From the NCBI GenBank assembly GCA_963680875.1, contig OY804579.1, positions 36,627,804 to 36,691,803 on the forward strand: a stretch of DNA of 64,000 bases. The letters are read 5' to 3'. The position numbers and the translations under genes were made by a program. The first letter of the stretch is position 1. Every line of letters starts with the position of its first letter. The notes beneath the pieces are model-generated. The model made no database searches, was not told the origin of the DNA, and worked only from the letters and a program-made list of their open reading frames with translations. The stretch comes from Bathymodiolus brooksi (Eukaryota; Mollusca; Bivalvia; Mytilida; Modiolidae). Shown here in pieces: positions 1 through 11,900 of the stretch.

Positions 1-117
1 GTCAAATATTTGTTCTTCCCTCCACGGGATTTGAACTCACACCATTGATACACTACAGCACAATTCGCTTAGCCTTACGCCCAGCGCCCTAGGCCACTCG
101 ACCACATCCACTCCCTA
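1..117 (-). mobile_element. tRNA-derived SINE (Leu/Ser-type head), copy 1
   Basis: Read on the minus strand, it has an A-box-like 'tggtcgagtggcctagg' and a B-box-like 'gagttcaaatcc', spaced with a long variable region as in Leu or Ser tRNAs. A near-identical piece at 23909-24024 shares both borders, which marks a dispersed element and not a functional tRNA gene. Confidence 0.75.
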
Positions 118-600
118 AAGAAGGAGCTTCAATAATCGTAGTGTTACCTTGTCTCGTAAGGCAAATCTAGAGATAGACATAAGACATGTGTATAAGCGTG
201 TGTAGATGGTATAAATAGACTTAATATTATAATTTTACAGCAATCTAACTCAGCAATTTTTAATATATTGCATAGGATAATGAAGAATTCATTATACAGT
301 CATATATATGTATATGTGTTGTTTTTCATATGGTACTTACTTCTAAATTACCGGTATTGTTGACCTCTGACGGTAAGATACACACGTATGAAAACATGGT
401 AATATTTCCTGGACAAACAAAGGAATCTACAGGAGCAACAATCCACTGGTCAGTTTTTATATTCATCGTTAGATTTGCCTGTAAATATCAACAGAACGCA
501 CTAGCTATTTTTCATAGTTTCATGTATTTAGAAATTGTGAACACACTTTATTGAAAATATATTTACTGTTTCATTTATTTAAAACAAAATGCATAATAAA
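118..600. other. AT-rich stretch, nothing recognised
   Basis: The ORF at 330-554 has no recognisable features and no splice context I can defend. Confidence 0.5.
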
Positions 601-782
601 CCTTTAACAATACACTGTAGTCAATGTTCAACCTTTAACAATACACTGTAGTCAATGTTCAACCTTTAACAATACACTGTAGTCAATGTTCAACCTTTAA
701 CAATACACTGTAGTCAATGTTCAACCTTTAACAATACACTAGTCAATGTTCACCCTTTAACAATACACTGTAGTCAATGTTA
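601..782. repeat. 31-bp tandem repeat, about 6 copies
   Basis: The unit is 'cctttaacaatacactgtag' then 'tcaatgttcaa'. The fifth copy has lost a few bases ('cactagtc'). Confidence 0.95.
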
Positions 783-1682
783 AAATTGACAACAGAAAAC
801 CACATACCGTGCGAGACTCATGCAAATGTAATGTTTTATAATTTTATGAAAAGTGTTCAGATTTCTCACTATATTTTTGCCCATGTACAAATGTATTAAA
901 TTGAGATGCAAAATATTTGTAATTGTTAGTTTTCCGATTGATCGTGTGCTTGATCCGCATTGAGTCAAACTAAAAACTATAAGATTAGTATGTGTTGCAT
1001 TAAGAAGTGAGCGCAAAGACTAGTTGTCATGACTATCTGTTGAGTATTGTGGTAATGAGCTAACAATATAACAATTCAAATCAGCATATTCGTATTATGC
1101 AAAACATATACATGTATCATCATGGTCTCGTCTCATCAAAAAGGAACTTGTTCTCGCCTTGAAATGTCTGAAAATTGCTGAATTGACCTTCAATAACAAT
1201 CGCTTCATTGATAACGTTTGTTTGTTTTGACATCCATATAATAATTATTGATTGCCTAAGATAGATACATTAATTGATCTTTGGTTGGTGTTCTATCCGT
1301 CAAATTTATATTTTTGAGAGAAAAGAGTGTCATTGCTGTTTAACAACTCTAGATTAGAAACAAAAATATATGTTAAATCTTTTCTTTTACATGTTTTATG
1401 AAATAGTTTAAGAATATATAACTGTAATTTACGAAGTCTCTTTTTTAATTAGATGATACAAATGTATCTACGTTTATCGTGTCTTATTTAAGGATATTTA
1501 GGTGATTCGTAAATACAAGTAAAAATGTATATAGATTTGCATAATTCCCCATGTGATGAAGTGTGACTTCAGTAAGGGTTTCGTCGGAAATTAATATTTA
1601 TATGTAGTGATCTTTTTTATGATCGGTGAGAGGTGATTGCTCGTTCTGATGATATAGGTGGAATTGTTGACCATCAATATAT
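783..1682. other. AT-rich stretch, nothing recognised
   Basis: No coding, RNA or repeat signal was identified. If gene 2 continues in the window, its next exon would be here, but I found none. Confidence 0.5.
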
Positions 1683-1912
1683 TCCACTTATCGTAAACAC
1701 TTCCCGGTCCTTTCCTTGTTCATGACTTATCACCGGGTTTGTAACTAGATTAACACGACGGGTGTCACTAGTGAAGCAGGAACTACCTACCCTTCCGGAG
1801 CACCTGAGTTCACCCCCGGTTTTAAGGGGGGTTCGTGTTACTCGATCATTAGTTTTATATGTATGTTTTGTTGATCGTTGTTGCCCCTTTGGTATCTTCA
1901 AGCTCTTCTCTT
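1683..1912 (-). repeat. Family C fragment (minus)
   Basis: 'cgtaaacacttcccggtcct', 'atgacttatcaccgggtttg', 'acccttccggagcacctgag' and 'ccctttggtatcttcaagct' are in family C order. It ends about 25 bases from the donor of gene 2 exon c. Confidence 0.75.
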
Positions 1913-1936
1913 TTCATATGTCATAGTAAAACTTAC

Positions 1937-2109
1937 TGTTACTAATATATCATATATTTCTGAGTATGTTCCAATTGCTATCATCCTGTTCGTGGTACCA
2001 TCTACTAGGCGAGTGTAAAGTGACGGGTCCACAAATGAACTGTTCAAGTTGTATAAACGTAAGGAATATAATGTGTTATTATTACTAACAAAAATAGATG
2101 AATCCATTG
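1937..2109 (-). CDS. Gene 2 exon c: end of ATD N-lobe
   Basis: The exon is 173 nt, with a long T tract and CAG acceptor before 2109 and a perfect donor, ACA|GTAAGT, after 1937. The frame joins exon b (G|CA = Ala). It encodes LYSLRLYNLNSSFVDPSLYT and GTTNRMIAIGTYSEIYDILV, the type of strand seen just before the N-lobe to C-lobe crossover in iGluR ATDs. It ends in phase 0, and the next exon would be left of the window or in 1-1936 but unrecognised. Confidence 0.65.
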
Positions 2110-5100
2110 CTGAAAAAAAAATTTCAACGCATGAATCCTGAGAAAACAACATGACAAATAAATTGTGAGAAGCATACCAAACTACACAAAACAATATATA
2201 CAGAAGAAAGGGAAAATATTTGCACAGGCTTAAGACATATACGTAAAACGGAGATGAAAACTTTTCTCTGATCAGTGGGTTCCTCTTTTTTAGCAAACTA
2301 TTTTGAAATATAATATGTTAAGTTGGTTCAAACATCTAGAAAATGAAGGTATAGGGGTTCCCCCTTCATTTCGTTATATATATTTTTTTTTAATTTAATT
2401 TTATTTATTTAATTTTTTTAAATTATTTTGTGAATGTGTGTACAGATGGACTTCAGCCAAGCAAAATCACATACTATCATCTAACATATAGTGACAACAT
2501 AAACATGGATACTACAATAAAAACATCAGTTGTTTCCCTTAGATAACTAAGTAAAAGCTAACATTCTAAGGATACAATTGATACCTCTTCGTGTGACATA
2601 AAGATATATAAATGAAATCATTTTCGTTTTAAAAACTGGAATTATCCAATCATATTTTACGTCAACGAAAACATAATCGTGAACACTGCTAAATATAGGT
2701 CGGAGACCTAAAAAATGTCTTCAAGTAAACATTATTAAACACATTTAGATTAATATTACAGATTCGTGTTTGTGCCCAATATAATTATATTTATTATCTT
2801 CCATTTTCATTCCCATGGTGCAGTCTTCATTCATTAACAATAAGGTAACACACATTTAATCTTTAGATAGCATTGTACTTTTGAGATCGAACATACAGGA
2901 CAAAATCATCCCGGGAGTCACCAGCTACAAACTTTGATGCATTGTCCGTGTTTGTATAAAATGAAAAATACCACACTGTCGGAACCATTCCAAAATCCAA
3001 TAGAGAAATCATAGAAATAGGCCAAATCGATACTCCTAATAAACACATACATGATCGCTCACTCTCCTGGCTTGGTACAGGGACTTCAATAAAAAGTGGG
3101 GATGTAGACTAGCTTATACTCACCAAAATTCACGTTAATTAAAAGAATAATCTCAAGGTTTTCGTTATCACTCCTTTCGAATAAGGATAATGCTATCTGC
3201 AGATATTCTTGAAAACTGGGTTGTATGTAATATTGTTGCAAGCAGCCTTCTTGTATATCCGGTGAGATGTTGATAAAAGTAGAATTTGTCCATTCTGCAA
3301 TGTGACACAAGGCTTTAGAAGGTCGTTGTTGTACATCAAACAGAATCGTACTATCTGTAGTGCTGCTGGAGCTGTAAGTGATGTCTACAATATATAGCAA
3401 TACCAATGAAAATATAAATATCTAAATCAGTGTGCACGACGTGTTTCTAGAACAACCTCCACTAGGGACTTCAAGGTCAAAAGAACGGAAAGCCAAACGA
3501 ACACAACAATCTTTGGGAGCTAGAAAAGTAAAGGGCCTTAACAGGATAGTCAAAGTCAGCTATGAGAACCTTAGATTTAATGTCAAAGTCGGCTATGATA
3601 ACTTTAGATTTAATGCCAAAGTCGGCTATGATAACCTTAGATTTAATGTCAAAGTCGGCTATGATAACCTTAGATTTAATAATAATACATTAATAAGGAA
3701 ATGTAATTTTCAATAATAAATCTATCAAATAAGCCATGTATGTGTCGAAACACCGACTACTGTGCAGATGATGACATCGGGGACTAATAGTCCACCAGCA
3801 GTGGTATCGATCCAATGGCAGTAATAAAAACATAAATTTCAAATTTAGTGCGCACGAATGCATAATGCGTTCTGGAACAACGTTCAACTGGTTCATATTT
3901 TATTTGTAGACAATTTTAGTAGGCAGGAGTCTTATATTAATTTCCTATGTACTTTTACAATCATGTACCGGTTTGATTGTTTTTTTTTAATATCCTGTTG
4001 CAAACAACACCATAGGGATATAACCATTGTCGATTTAATTATAGAGATAATGGTGGAAATGTGTGTGTAATTTAATGGAAAAGCTCACGAAAGTATTGGG
4101 GATTTTTTCGTGACCATAAAATCCCCTGGCTCGAATTTGCTTGGATATTCAGTGTTTGTCTCTATAAAAAAATTAGTTTACTCAAATGTGAAATACAAAT
4201 ACTATATTACCAGATATTCCTAATTACAATAATATGCAAATCATTATTTTTTTTTAATTTCTTCTTTTCTTTATCACGAAACATGTTCTGTTTGCTTTTT
4301 CTTAATAGTATACAATCACGGATTCAAAACTCATTCCACATTAAGATATATCCCTATATATTTTCATAAGAAAACAATTACTTTCCAAATATTCTCCCTG
4401 TACCATTTCTTAATTGTTCACCTTTTAAAGCAGATTTTGTAAGAGTTTAGTTTGATTTTGCATATAACATTTTTGAACTTTTATTTACAAGCATTTATGA
4501 TTTAAATATTGATATAAATATTAAAAGTGCAAAATTTCTATGATATTATAGAAATAGTTGGTAAAAATAAAATTCTAGTTTTATTACAAGGAAAAGTAGA
4601 CATAAAATTACAAATGTATATGAAAATTATTAGAAAAAGAAACTGTATTTCTGCTTATAAAAGCTGAAAATTTCAAATTGTTAAGATTAATTGCTACGTT
4701 GGTGTTAATATAATCCCAAGTAACTGGTAATATTGTCAGCATGATTAGTAAATGTGTTTCAATTGTAGATAATATTTTATCTCCGAAAAATGCAATGTCG
4801 TCAATGGTATTCGATCCTAGTGTCTCTCGTATTGTAAGTCATTGCTCTCTCAACTGTGCCCTGCTTCGTAACTGTTAAATATGTTCCAAAATAAGAAGTT
4901 AGAAGATACCAAAGGGAGGTAATCAGAAGCCGTAAATCGAGGAAAGACAACACAATGGCCAAATGATATAGGACAAAGGCAACAATCTACAATATACTAC
5001 ACAGAAAACTAAAGATCAAGCAATACAAACCCCACAAAAACATGGGGTAAACTCAGGTGTTCCGGAAGGGTAAGCAGCTCCTGCACCACTAGTTGCATCC

Positions 5101-5719
5101 GTCGTGCTACTCTAGTTACAAAACCCGGTGATAAGTCATGAATGAAGAAAGGATCGTGAAATGCTTACGACAAATGTGACACAGATATTCCATAACGGTT
5201 AACGAAATAATTGTGGCGACGGTAAAACTTTCGAAGTGACGACTTTAATTTAACAAATAGGAACTATTGGTTCAATAGCTTTCTTGTCAGTAGAAACCAT
5301 CCATCAAGAAAATCCTGATAGGAACCACAAGCTTTGGAATATCAGATCAACTGAGCGATATATACTTCATATGTAGGTGCTGCTGGAATGTTTCCACATA
5401 TAAATGGAAAGTTCACAATTGGAAAATTCAAATAATCTCTTTTGTCGTAACGTTTCATTCTTAACCGGCCATCACTGTCACTTTAATATTTGATGAGCTG
5501 TAAACAATTTAATGTTAGATATCTTAATGATTGAAGTTTTTGTTCACGAATGATTGTGTTTCAACTTACCTCGAGTAATGTATGTATCGTCTAAGATGAG
5601 TGGTTCTGATTCGTTATAAAAATGGGCTGATATACTGACTGTTGATTGGTCTGTTTGATTAATAAACGTATTCGTTAGATCTGAGAATATCTGCAGATTT
5701 TCTTCATCTATGAATATTC
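1937..5719 (-). CDS. Probable iGluR amino-terminal domain, three exons (gene 2), partial at both ends
   Basis: Exons 5719-5570, 3384-3124 and 2109-1937 have good AG acceptors and GTAAGT, GTGAGT and GTAAGT donors. Their phases (1, 1, 1, then 0) join into one frame of about 194 residues. The first opens GIFIDEENLQIFSDLTNTFI, like the first strand and helix of a periplasmic-binding-protein-type ATD. The second carries SKALCHIAEWTNSTFINISP, at the place where ATDs have 'I.....IP.I'. The third ends RMIAIGTYSEIYDIL, like the end of the N-lobe. Several N-glycosylation sequons (NQT, NES, NST, NIS) fit an extracellular domain. Assignment to iGluR rests on ATD-like layout and on gene 1 next door on the same strand; another ANF-receptor-type protein is possible. 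Signal-peptide exon and channel part were not found. Confidence 0.65.
2935..3110 (+). repeat. Family E copy in gene 2 intron
   Basis: 'taccacactgtcggaaccat', 'tccaaaatccaatagagaaa', 'cgatactcctaataaacaca' and 'gacttcaataaaaagtgggg' are in family E order. It ends about 15 bases from the donor of gene 2 exon b. The minus-strand ORF across it is not a gene. Confidence 0.65.
3124..3384 (-). CDS. Gene 2 exon b: ATD N-lobe core
   Basis: The exon is 261 nt, with acceptor 'atattgtag' and donor GTGAGT from 3123. The frame joins exon a (G|AC = Asp). It has QQRPSKALCHIAEWTNSTFI and FQEYLQIALSLFERSDNENL, an alternating helix-strand pattern expected of the ATD N-lobe, with two sequons near the middle. 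Two cysteines (in ALCHIA and EGCLQQ) could form a disulfide. Confidence 0.65.
3428..3905 (+). repeat. Family D repeat pieces in gene 2 intron
   Basis: 'tgcacgacgtgtttctagaa' and 'ccaaaagaacgg' start the first piece, which runs into the 33-bp array. 'gggactaatagtccaccagc' (3779-3798) and 'gtggtatcgatccaatggca' are the usual neighbouring module. A second 'gttctggaacaacgttcaac' piece lies at about 3868. Confidence 0.6.
3549..3681. repeat. 33-bp tandem repeat, 4 copies, grown from family D sequence
   Basis: The unit is 'gtcaaagtcggctatgataa' then 'ccttagatttaat'. It directly follows a family D fragment whose usual end reads 'cctatg...gaaccttagttttaata', so it appears to be an expansion of that repeat's end. 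It is in the intron of gene 2. Confidence 0.9.
4895..5470 (+). repeat. Family C repeat, longest copy (about 575 bp)
   Basis: It starts 'agaagataccaaagggaggt', continues with 'aactcaggtgttccggaagg', 'acccggtgataagtcatgaa', 'gtgacacagatattccataa' and 'gtaaaactttcgaagtgacg', and ends 'ctcttttgtcgtaacg'. Similar text recurs at 1683-1912, 18412-18925, 22150-22475, 28945-29490, 34560-34690, 43190-43350, 57540-57690 and 63235-63400. No ORF persists between copies, so it is likely a non-autonomous element. In gene 2's intron. Confidence 0.75.
5570..5719 (-). CDS. Gene 2 exon a: start of ATD N-lobe
   Basis: The exon is 150 nt, with acceptor 'tttttctag' before 5719 and donor GTAAGT from 5569. It encodes GIFIDEENLQIF and continues to DDTYITR. 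It starts with two bases that complete a codon from an upstream exon not located; a plausible signal-peptide exon would lie to the right, possibly beyond the satellite. A family C repeat copy ends only about 100 bases from the donor. Confidence 0.65.
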
Positions 5720-6365
5720 CTAGAAAAATATTTAAAAAATCAAAAAATATAATACAAAGAACTGTTTATGACATGTGATTTGATCGTTGTATTTGATGGT
5801 ATTTTAATTCTAGCCATTAACAATGTTAATACTTCATACCACGATCTTAAAACGAGGTTCGGTTCGTCTTTACCTGCAGATATTTGTAGAAAGGCTCATG
5901 TCTTATTTACGTTGTTTGTGTGTACCCTATGTTGCCAGTTTCTCTGGATTGTCCATTTGTTTTATTGCCCCTTCGGTATTCTCTCATGTTTACTTAATCC
6001 TTTAAGGTGTGCTTACACAGGCAAATTTATCCTTCTAATTCACTTCAAACTTTACCTATGAACCTATTTCAAGCTCAAATTTGACAGTATTAGCACCTAT
6101 GCCATCTCATTTCTGCCAGTATTTGATGGACCAATCAAAATTGTTTGTTAATTTGTTTAGATTTGTGTGCTTATATAGGTAGAGCTTAAAGCAAATTTGA
6201 AGGAAAATTATAAATGCACATTAGTAGAAAAGAGATTTTTATCAACATATATGATAATATACAGCTAACAATTTTCAAGTTAAATTTTATATCAATAATG
6301 TACATTGATTTTGATTGTCTATCCAAACTAGATTGTGTTCCCATCCATTCATGTGATGACAACTT
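5720..6365. other. Region upstream of gene 2 exon a, nothing recognised
   Basis: The ORFs at 5768-6061 and 5823-6005 overlap in two plus-strand frames and include a short piece resembling a family C end ('ttattgccccttcggtattc'). No signal-peptide exon ending in phase 1 was found. Confidence 0.45.
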
Positions 6366-6368
6366 AGT

Positions 6369-6551
6369 ACAGTAAAACCAGTCTTATATGACCTTCCAAG
6401 GGAAGGTTGAAATGTGGTCACATAAGACAGGTGGTCGCTAAGTACAGCATTAATCAATATGAAATGCACTGTGAAAGGAAGTTAAAATTAAAGTCACATA
6501 ATACAAGTTATTGCTTAATAGGGGTGGCCACTAAAGCAGGTTTGACTGTAT
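6369..6551. mobile_element. Short TIR element, about 180 bp
   Basis: The left end 'tacagtaaaaccagtcttat' and the complement of the right end 'atacagtcaaacctgcttta' are similar. The interior has inverted 'gtggtcacataagacaggtg'-like and 'ggggtggccactaaagcagg' segments. This kind of 'acagtcaaacctgt...' terminus is common in small metazoan elements. It lies directly left of the larger foldback. Confidence 0.6.
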
Positions 6552-6558
6552 ATATGAT

Positions 6559-7758
6559 AGACTCAGATCGACGTCCAGTTTCTAATCGGCGTCCACTGAC
6601 GTCATTATCTCAAATCACGATTTTAGGATATTCTCAAATCGGCGTCCTTTCCAAACTCTCATATCTATAGGCCCGTTTACACGATCAAAGTTTGCCATCA
6701 AAAATAATTGTAACGACAGTTTTGTTTTTTTAATCTGTTTTTTTTTGTGTGTGTGTGTGGTTTTTTTTTACAGCATTTTCCCATTCTTTAATATTAAGGT
6801 TAAGGTTAGGGTTAGGTTTAGGATTAAGGTTAGGGTTAATGTTAGGGATAGGGTTAAGGTTAAGGTTAGGATTAAGATTAGGGTTAGGGTTAGGATTAAT
6901 GTTAGGGTTAGGGTTAAGGTTAGAGTTAGGGTCCGCTAAAATAGAAGTACTCATAAACACAATAGGATTTTATCTACAGTAACTATAAAATACCTCGGCA
7001 TTTTTGTCATCAAGAACCCCTCATCTGGAATCTGGTCTTGTCCCTTCTCCGTCATTGCTTCAAAAACATTCCTTAACGAGTGTGACGTCAATACGGTTGT
7101 TTCGAATCATGTCAATTCCGACCACGTTCCGTCTTTTTCTTGTCTTGACGTCTGAACAAATCGGCAGGCGACTTCCGGTGTTTACGCTATTACTGTGACA
7201 ACGTCAGTATATTATAGTCGTAGATGCGGTAGATTATAAGTAATTGTAATATGGAGATGCCAAGGAAACCGCTAAATAAATACTGGTGTTCGGTACCCCA
7301 CTATCTGTCTGATATCAGAAAAATATACATAAAGGCATATCGTTTTCCTCTGATGATGCTGACAGCCGCAAATATAGAAAGAAAGTATTTGTCTCTGCAT
7401 TGAAGTCTTTGATGCAAATAAAATAATTGAATTGATATCTGTCTTTTACAGAAAATGTTAAGATTTGTTTAAGTTGAGGATCGAACGTTAAAACGGCACA
7501 TATCGATTGGAGTTTTTGTTGAGTACATTGACACCGGAAGTTCAATGCCGATTAGTCCATCGAAATCACGTGATCTGGCGGACGAAAATAACAAAATTTT
7601 GACGGAATGGAAATGATTCGAAACAACCGTATTGAAGTATACGCCAGTGACGTCATTGGACGTCGATTTGAGAAAGTGAAAAACGGCCATATATTTGAGA
7701 ATTGGACGCCGATTTGAGGATTGGACGTCGATTAGAGACTGGAGGTCGATCTGAGTCT
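6559..7758. mobile_element. 1.2-kb inverted-repeat (foldback or TIR) element holding the telomere-like tract
   Basis: The left end 'agactcagatcgacgtccag' pairs with the right end, whose complement reads 'agactcagatcgacctccag'; the arms continue through 'ctaatcg(g/a)cgtcc'. Further in, 'caatacggttgtttcgaatc' at about 7090-7109 pairs with its complement at about 7614-7633. 'cttccggtgt' also occurs inverted on both sides. No transposase frame was found, so this is a non-autonomous element or a composite foldback. Flanking duplication not established. Confidence 0.75.
6794..6932 (+). repeat. Interstitial telomere-like tract, degenerate TTAGGG repeats
   Basis: The tract is a run of 'ttaggg', 'ttaagg', 'ttagga' and 'ttaatg' hexamers. 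TTAGGG is the usual metazoan (and molluscan) telomere repeat. It lies inside the inverted-repeat element 6559-7758, not at a chromosome end. ORFs here (such as NPNPNLNPN) are artefacts. Confidence 0.9.
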
Positions 7759-7764
7759 TACATA

Positions 7765-8062
7765 TGCTAAGATGACCGTAACTGAAAACTGAGATGATCG
7801 TAATTGCACCGCCGAATTATTATCAGTTACGGTCTTCTTAGCGATTTTTTTAAATCGGATTTTCTCTTTCATATACATATTTTTCAGTCATAATTTGTGA
7901 TTTCCTTGTGAAAAGTTCATAGATTACTATCGTACAAATGCATGTGTCATTTAAAATACATTATAGAAACAATTTAATTGACAAAAATGATTCTTCCCTA
8001 ATTTCCTGTCCGCCATCTTGGGATGACCGTAATTACAGTTACGGTCATCAGCTTTTCCCCAG
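7765..8062. repeat. Inverted 'gaccgtaact' segments
   Basis: 'gctaagatgaccgtaactga' near 7768 and 'cagttacggtcttcttagc' near 7826 form an inverted pair. A second copy, 'gatgaccgtaattacagtta cggtcatc', is a compact hairpin near 8022-8049. Probably a small foldback element or a pair of related pieces. Confidence 0.5.
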
Positions 8063-8084
8063 TGATTAATGTTGCATGATATTA

Positions 8085-8950
8085 ATACTGTATTTTAGTT
8101 TGTAAATCGTATTTCTCACGTTTTATATGTCCTTTGTTGAATAATGTTTGTGGTTTCCATGCGTTATATGTTTTATTCCTAGAGGTATTCCAGCCATTAA
8201 AAAATCATGATTAAATTCATCGATATGATACAAAACAGAATTATCCTTCATACTACCCGTGTCGGAAAGATTTTCAATTGTATATGAATAAAAAGTAATT
8301 CATACATGAAGAAGCATTGGAGATTCGATTTTCAAGTTTATCGATATTTACGCTTCTGATTACCCTTCTTGTATCTTCAAACTTTTCTTTATATAATAAT
8401 TTTATATTAGACATTCAATCAATTTATTAGGGCGAAGCATATTAATTTGCTTAATGATAAAGATTATATAAATGCATTTGAAGAGGAAAAAATAATGGAA
8501 AAAAAACACAGTGTGAAACTCTGTTTATAATGTTATTGAAGATGAAATTGCAATTAAGATATATTTTTCACTATTAACAATCAACTATTTCTAGAGATGT
8601 CCTTAACTGAGATATTTCGAAAAAATGAGAAAATAAAGTAAGAAGTGGAATTGTGCAATTGAAGAATAATACCGATGTTTCAAAATTACATAATGATATA
8701 GGTTCAACAAGAAAATTATGTGAAATAAGCATTCCATAAGTGGTTTTTGAACAAAATAGACGTTAGAGAAAACCGAATGCGAAAAAATAGACGTTAAAGA
8801 AAACCGAATGCGAAATCATCAAGAATGGACGATTCAGAGACACTGCCAAAAATAGAGCACATAAGACACAGGACAAAGACCAACAAAAACAAACAATTTT
8901 CACAAAAGTAAATGTTTAGTATCTACATTATCAATAAAAGAAGTAGACAA
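8085..8950. other. AT-rich stretch left of the 35-bp array
   Basis: A short tandem duplication of 'aaatagacgtta.agaaaacc' lies at about 8755-8815. Nothing else recognised. Confidence 0.5.
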
Positions 8951-11900
8951 AGCAACCTAATGATGTATAATAAACTACATGGATCAGCAACCTAATGATG
9001 TATAATAAACTACATGGATCAGCAACCTAATGATGTATAATAAACTACATGGATCAGCAACCTAATGATGTATAATAAACTACATGGATCAGCAACCTAA
9101 TGATGTATAATAAACTACATGGATCAGCAACCTAATGATGTATAATAAACTACATGGATCAGCAACCTAATGATGTATAATAAACTACATGTATCAGCAA
9201 CCTAATGATGTATAATAAACTACATGTATCAGCAACCTAATGATGTATAATAAACTACATGGATCAGCAACCTAATGATGTATAATAAACTACATGTATC
9301 AGCAACCTAATGATGTATAATAAACTACATGGATCAGCAACCTAATGATGTATAATAAACTACATGGATCAGCAACCTAATGATGTATAATAAACTACAT
9401 GTATCAGCAACCTAATGATGTATAATAAACTACATGTATCAGCAACCTAATGATGTATAATAAACTACATGGATCAGCAACCTAATGATGTATAATAAAC
9501 TACATGGATCAGCAACCTAATGATGTATAATAAACTACATGGATCAGCAACCTAATGATGTATAATAAACTACATGTATCAGCAACCTAATGATGTATAA
9601 TAAACTACATGGATCAGCAACCTAATGATGTATAATAAGCTACATGGATCAGCAACCTAATGATGTATAATAAACTACATGTATCAGCAACCTAATGATG
9701 TATAATAAACTACATGTATCAGCAACCTAATGATGTATAATAAACTACATGGATAAGCAACCTAATGATGTATAATAAACTACATGGATCAGCAACCTAA
9801 TGATGTATAATAAACTACATGTATCAGCAACCTAATGATGTATAATAAACTACATGTATCAGCAACCTAATGATGTATAATAAACTACATGGATCAGCAA
9901 CCTAATGATGTATAATAAACTACATGTATCAGCAACCTAATGATGTATAATAAACTACATGGATCAGCAACCTAATGATGTATAATAAACTACATGGATC
10001 AGTAACCTAATGATGTATAATAAACTACATGGATCAGCAACCTAATGATGTATAATAAACTACATGGATCAGCAACCTAATGATGTATAATAAACTACAT
10101 GGATCAGCAACCTAATGATGTATAATAAACTACATGGATCAGCAACCTAATGATGTATAATAAACTACATGGATCAGCAACCTAATGATGTATAATAAAC
10201 TACATGGATCAGCAACCTAATGATGTATAATAAACTACATGGATCAGCAACCTAATGATGTATAATAAACTACATGGATCAGCAACCTAATGATGTATAA
10301 TAAACTACATGGATCAGCAACCTAATGATGTATAATAAACTACATGTATCAGCAACCTAATGATGTATAATAAACTACATGTATCAGCAACCTAATGATG
10401 TATAATAAACTACATGGATCAGCAACCTAATGATGTATAATAAACTACATGTATCAGCAACCTAATGATGTATAATAAACTACATGGATCAGCAACCTAA
10501 TGATGTATAATAAACTACATGGATCAGCAACCTAATGATGTATAATAAACTACATGTATCAGCAACCTAATGATGTATAATAAACTACATGTATCAGCAA
10601 CCTAATGATGTATAATAAACTACATGGATCAGCAACCTAATGATGTATAATAAACTACATGGATCAGCAACCTAATGATGTATAATAAACTACATGGATC
10701 AGCAACCTAATGATGTATAATAAACTACATGTATCAGCAACCTAATGATGTATAATAAACTACATGGATCAGCAACCTAATGATGTATAATAAGCTACAT
10801 GGATCAGCAACCTAATGATGTATAATAAACTACATGTATCAGCAACCTAATGATGTATAATAAACTACATGTATCAGCAACCTAATGATGTATAATAAAC
10901 TACATGGATCAGCAACCTAATGATGTATAATAAACTACATGGATCAGCAACCTAATGATGTATAATAAACTACATGTATCAGCAACCTAATGATGTATAA
11001 TAAACTACATGTATCAGCAACCTAATGATGTATAATAAACTACATGGATCAGCAACCTAATGATGTATAATAAACTACATGTATCAGCAACCTAATGATG
11101 TATAATAAACTACATGGATCAGCAACCTAATGATGTATAATAAACTACATGGATCAGTAACCTAATGATGTATAATAAACTACATGGATCAGCAACCTAA
11201 TGATGTATAATAAACTACATGTATCAGCAACCTAATGATGTATAATAAACTACATGTATCAGCAACCTAATGATGTATAATAAACTACATGGATCAGCAA
11301 CCTAATGATGTATAATAAACTACATGTATCAGCAACCTAATGATGTATAATAAACTACATGGATCAGCAACCTAATGATGTATAATAAGCTACATGGATC
11401 AGCAACCTAATGATGTATAATAAACTACATGTATCAGCAACCTAATGATGTATAATAAACTACATGTATCAGCAACCTAATGATGTATAATAAACTACAT
11501 GGATCAGCAACCTAATGATGTATAATAAACTACATGGATCAGCAACCTAATGATGTATAATAAACTACATGGATCAGCAACCTAATGATGTATAATAAAC
11601 TACATGGATCAGCAACCTAATGATGTATAATAAACTACATGTATCAGCAACCTAATGATGTATAATAAACTACATGGATCAGCAACCTAATGATGTATAA
11701 TAAACTACATGTATCAGCAACCTAATGATGTATAATAAACTACATGTATCAGCAACCTAATGATGTATAATAAACTACATTGGATCAGCAACCTAATGAT
11801 GTATAATAAACTACATGGATCAGCAACCTAATGATGTATAATAAACTACATGGATCAGCAACCTAATGATGTATAATAAACTACATGGATCAGCAACCTA

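Noticed and set aside
1938..1969. Extension of gene 2 exon c beyond its donor as one ORF
   Set aside because: ACA|GTAAGT at 1937/1936 is a near-perfect donor, and the following codons enter a family C repeat.
2863..3048. Minus-strand ORF beside gene 2 exon b
   Set aside because: It overlaps a family E repeat and has no splice sites joining it to the gene 2 frame.
6730..6982. ORFs of Asn-Pro or Arg-Val repeats
   Set aside because: Pure translation of the telomere-like hexamers in different frames.
6559..7758. Chromosome end or true telomere
   Set aside because: The telomere-like tract is short, degenerate and surrounded by unique sequence within an inverted-repeat element.
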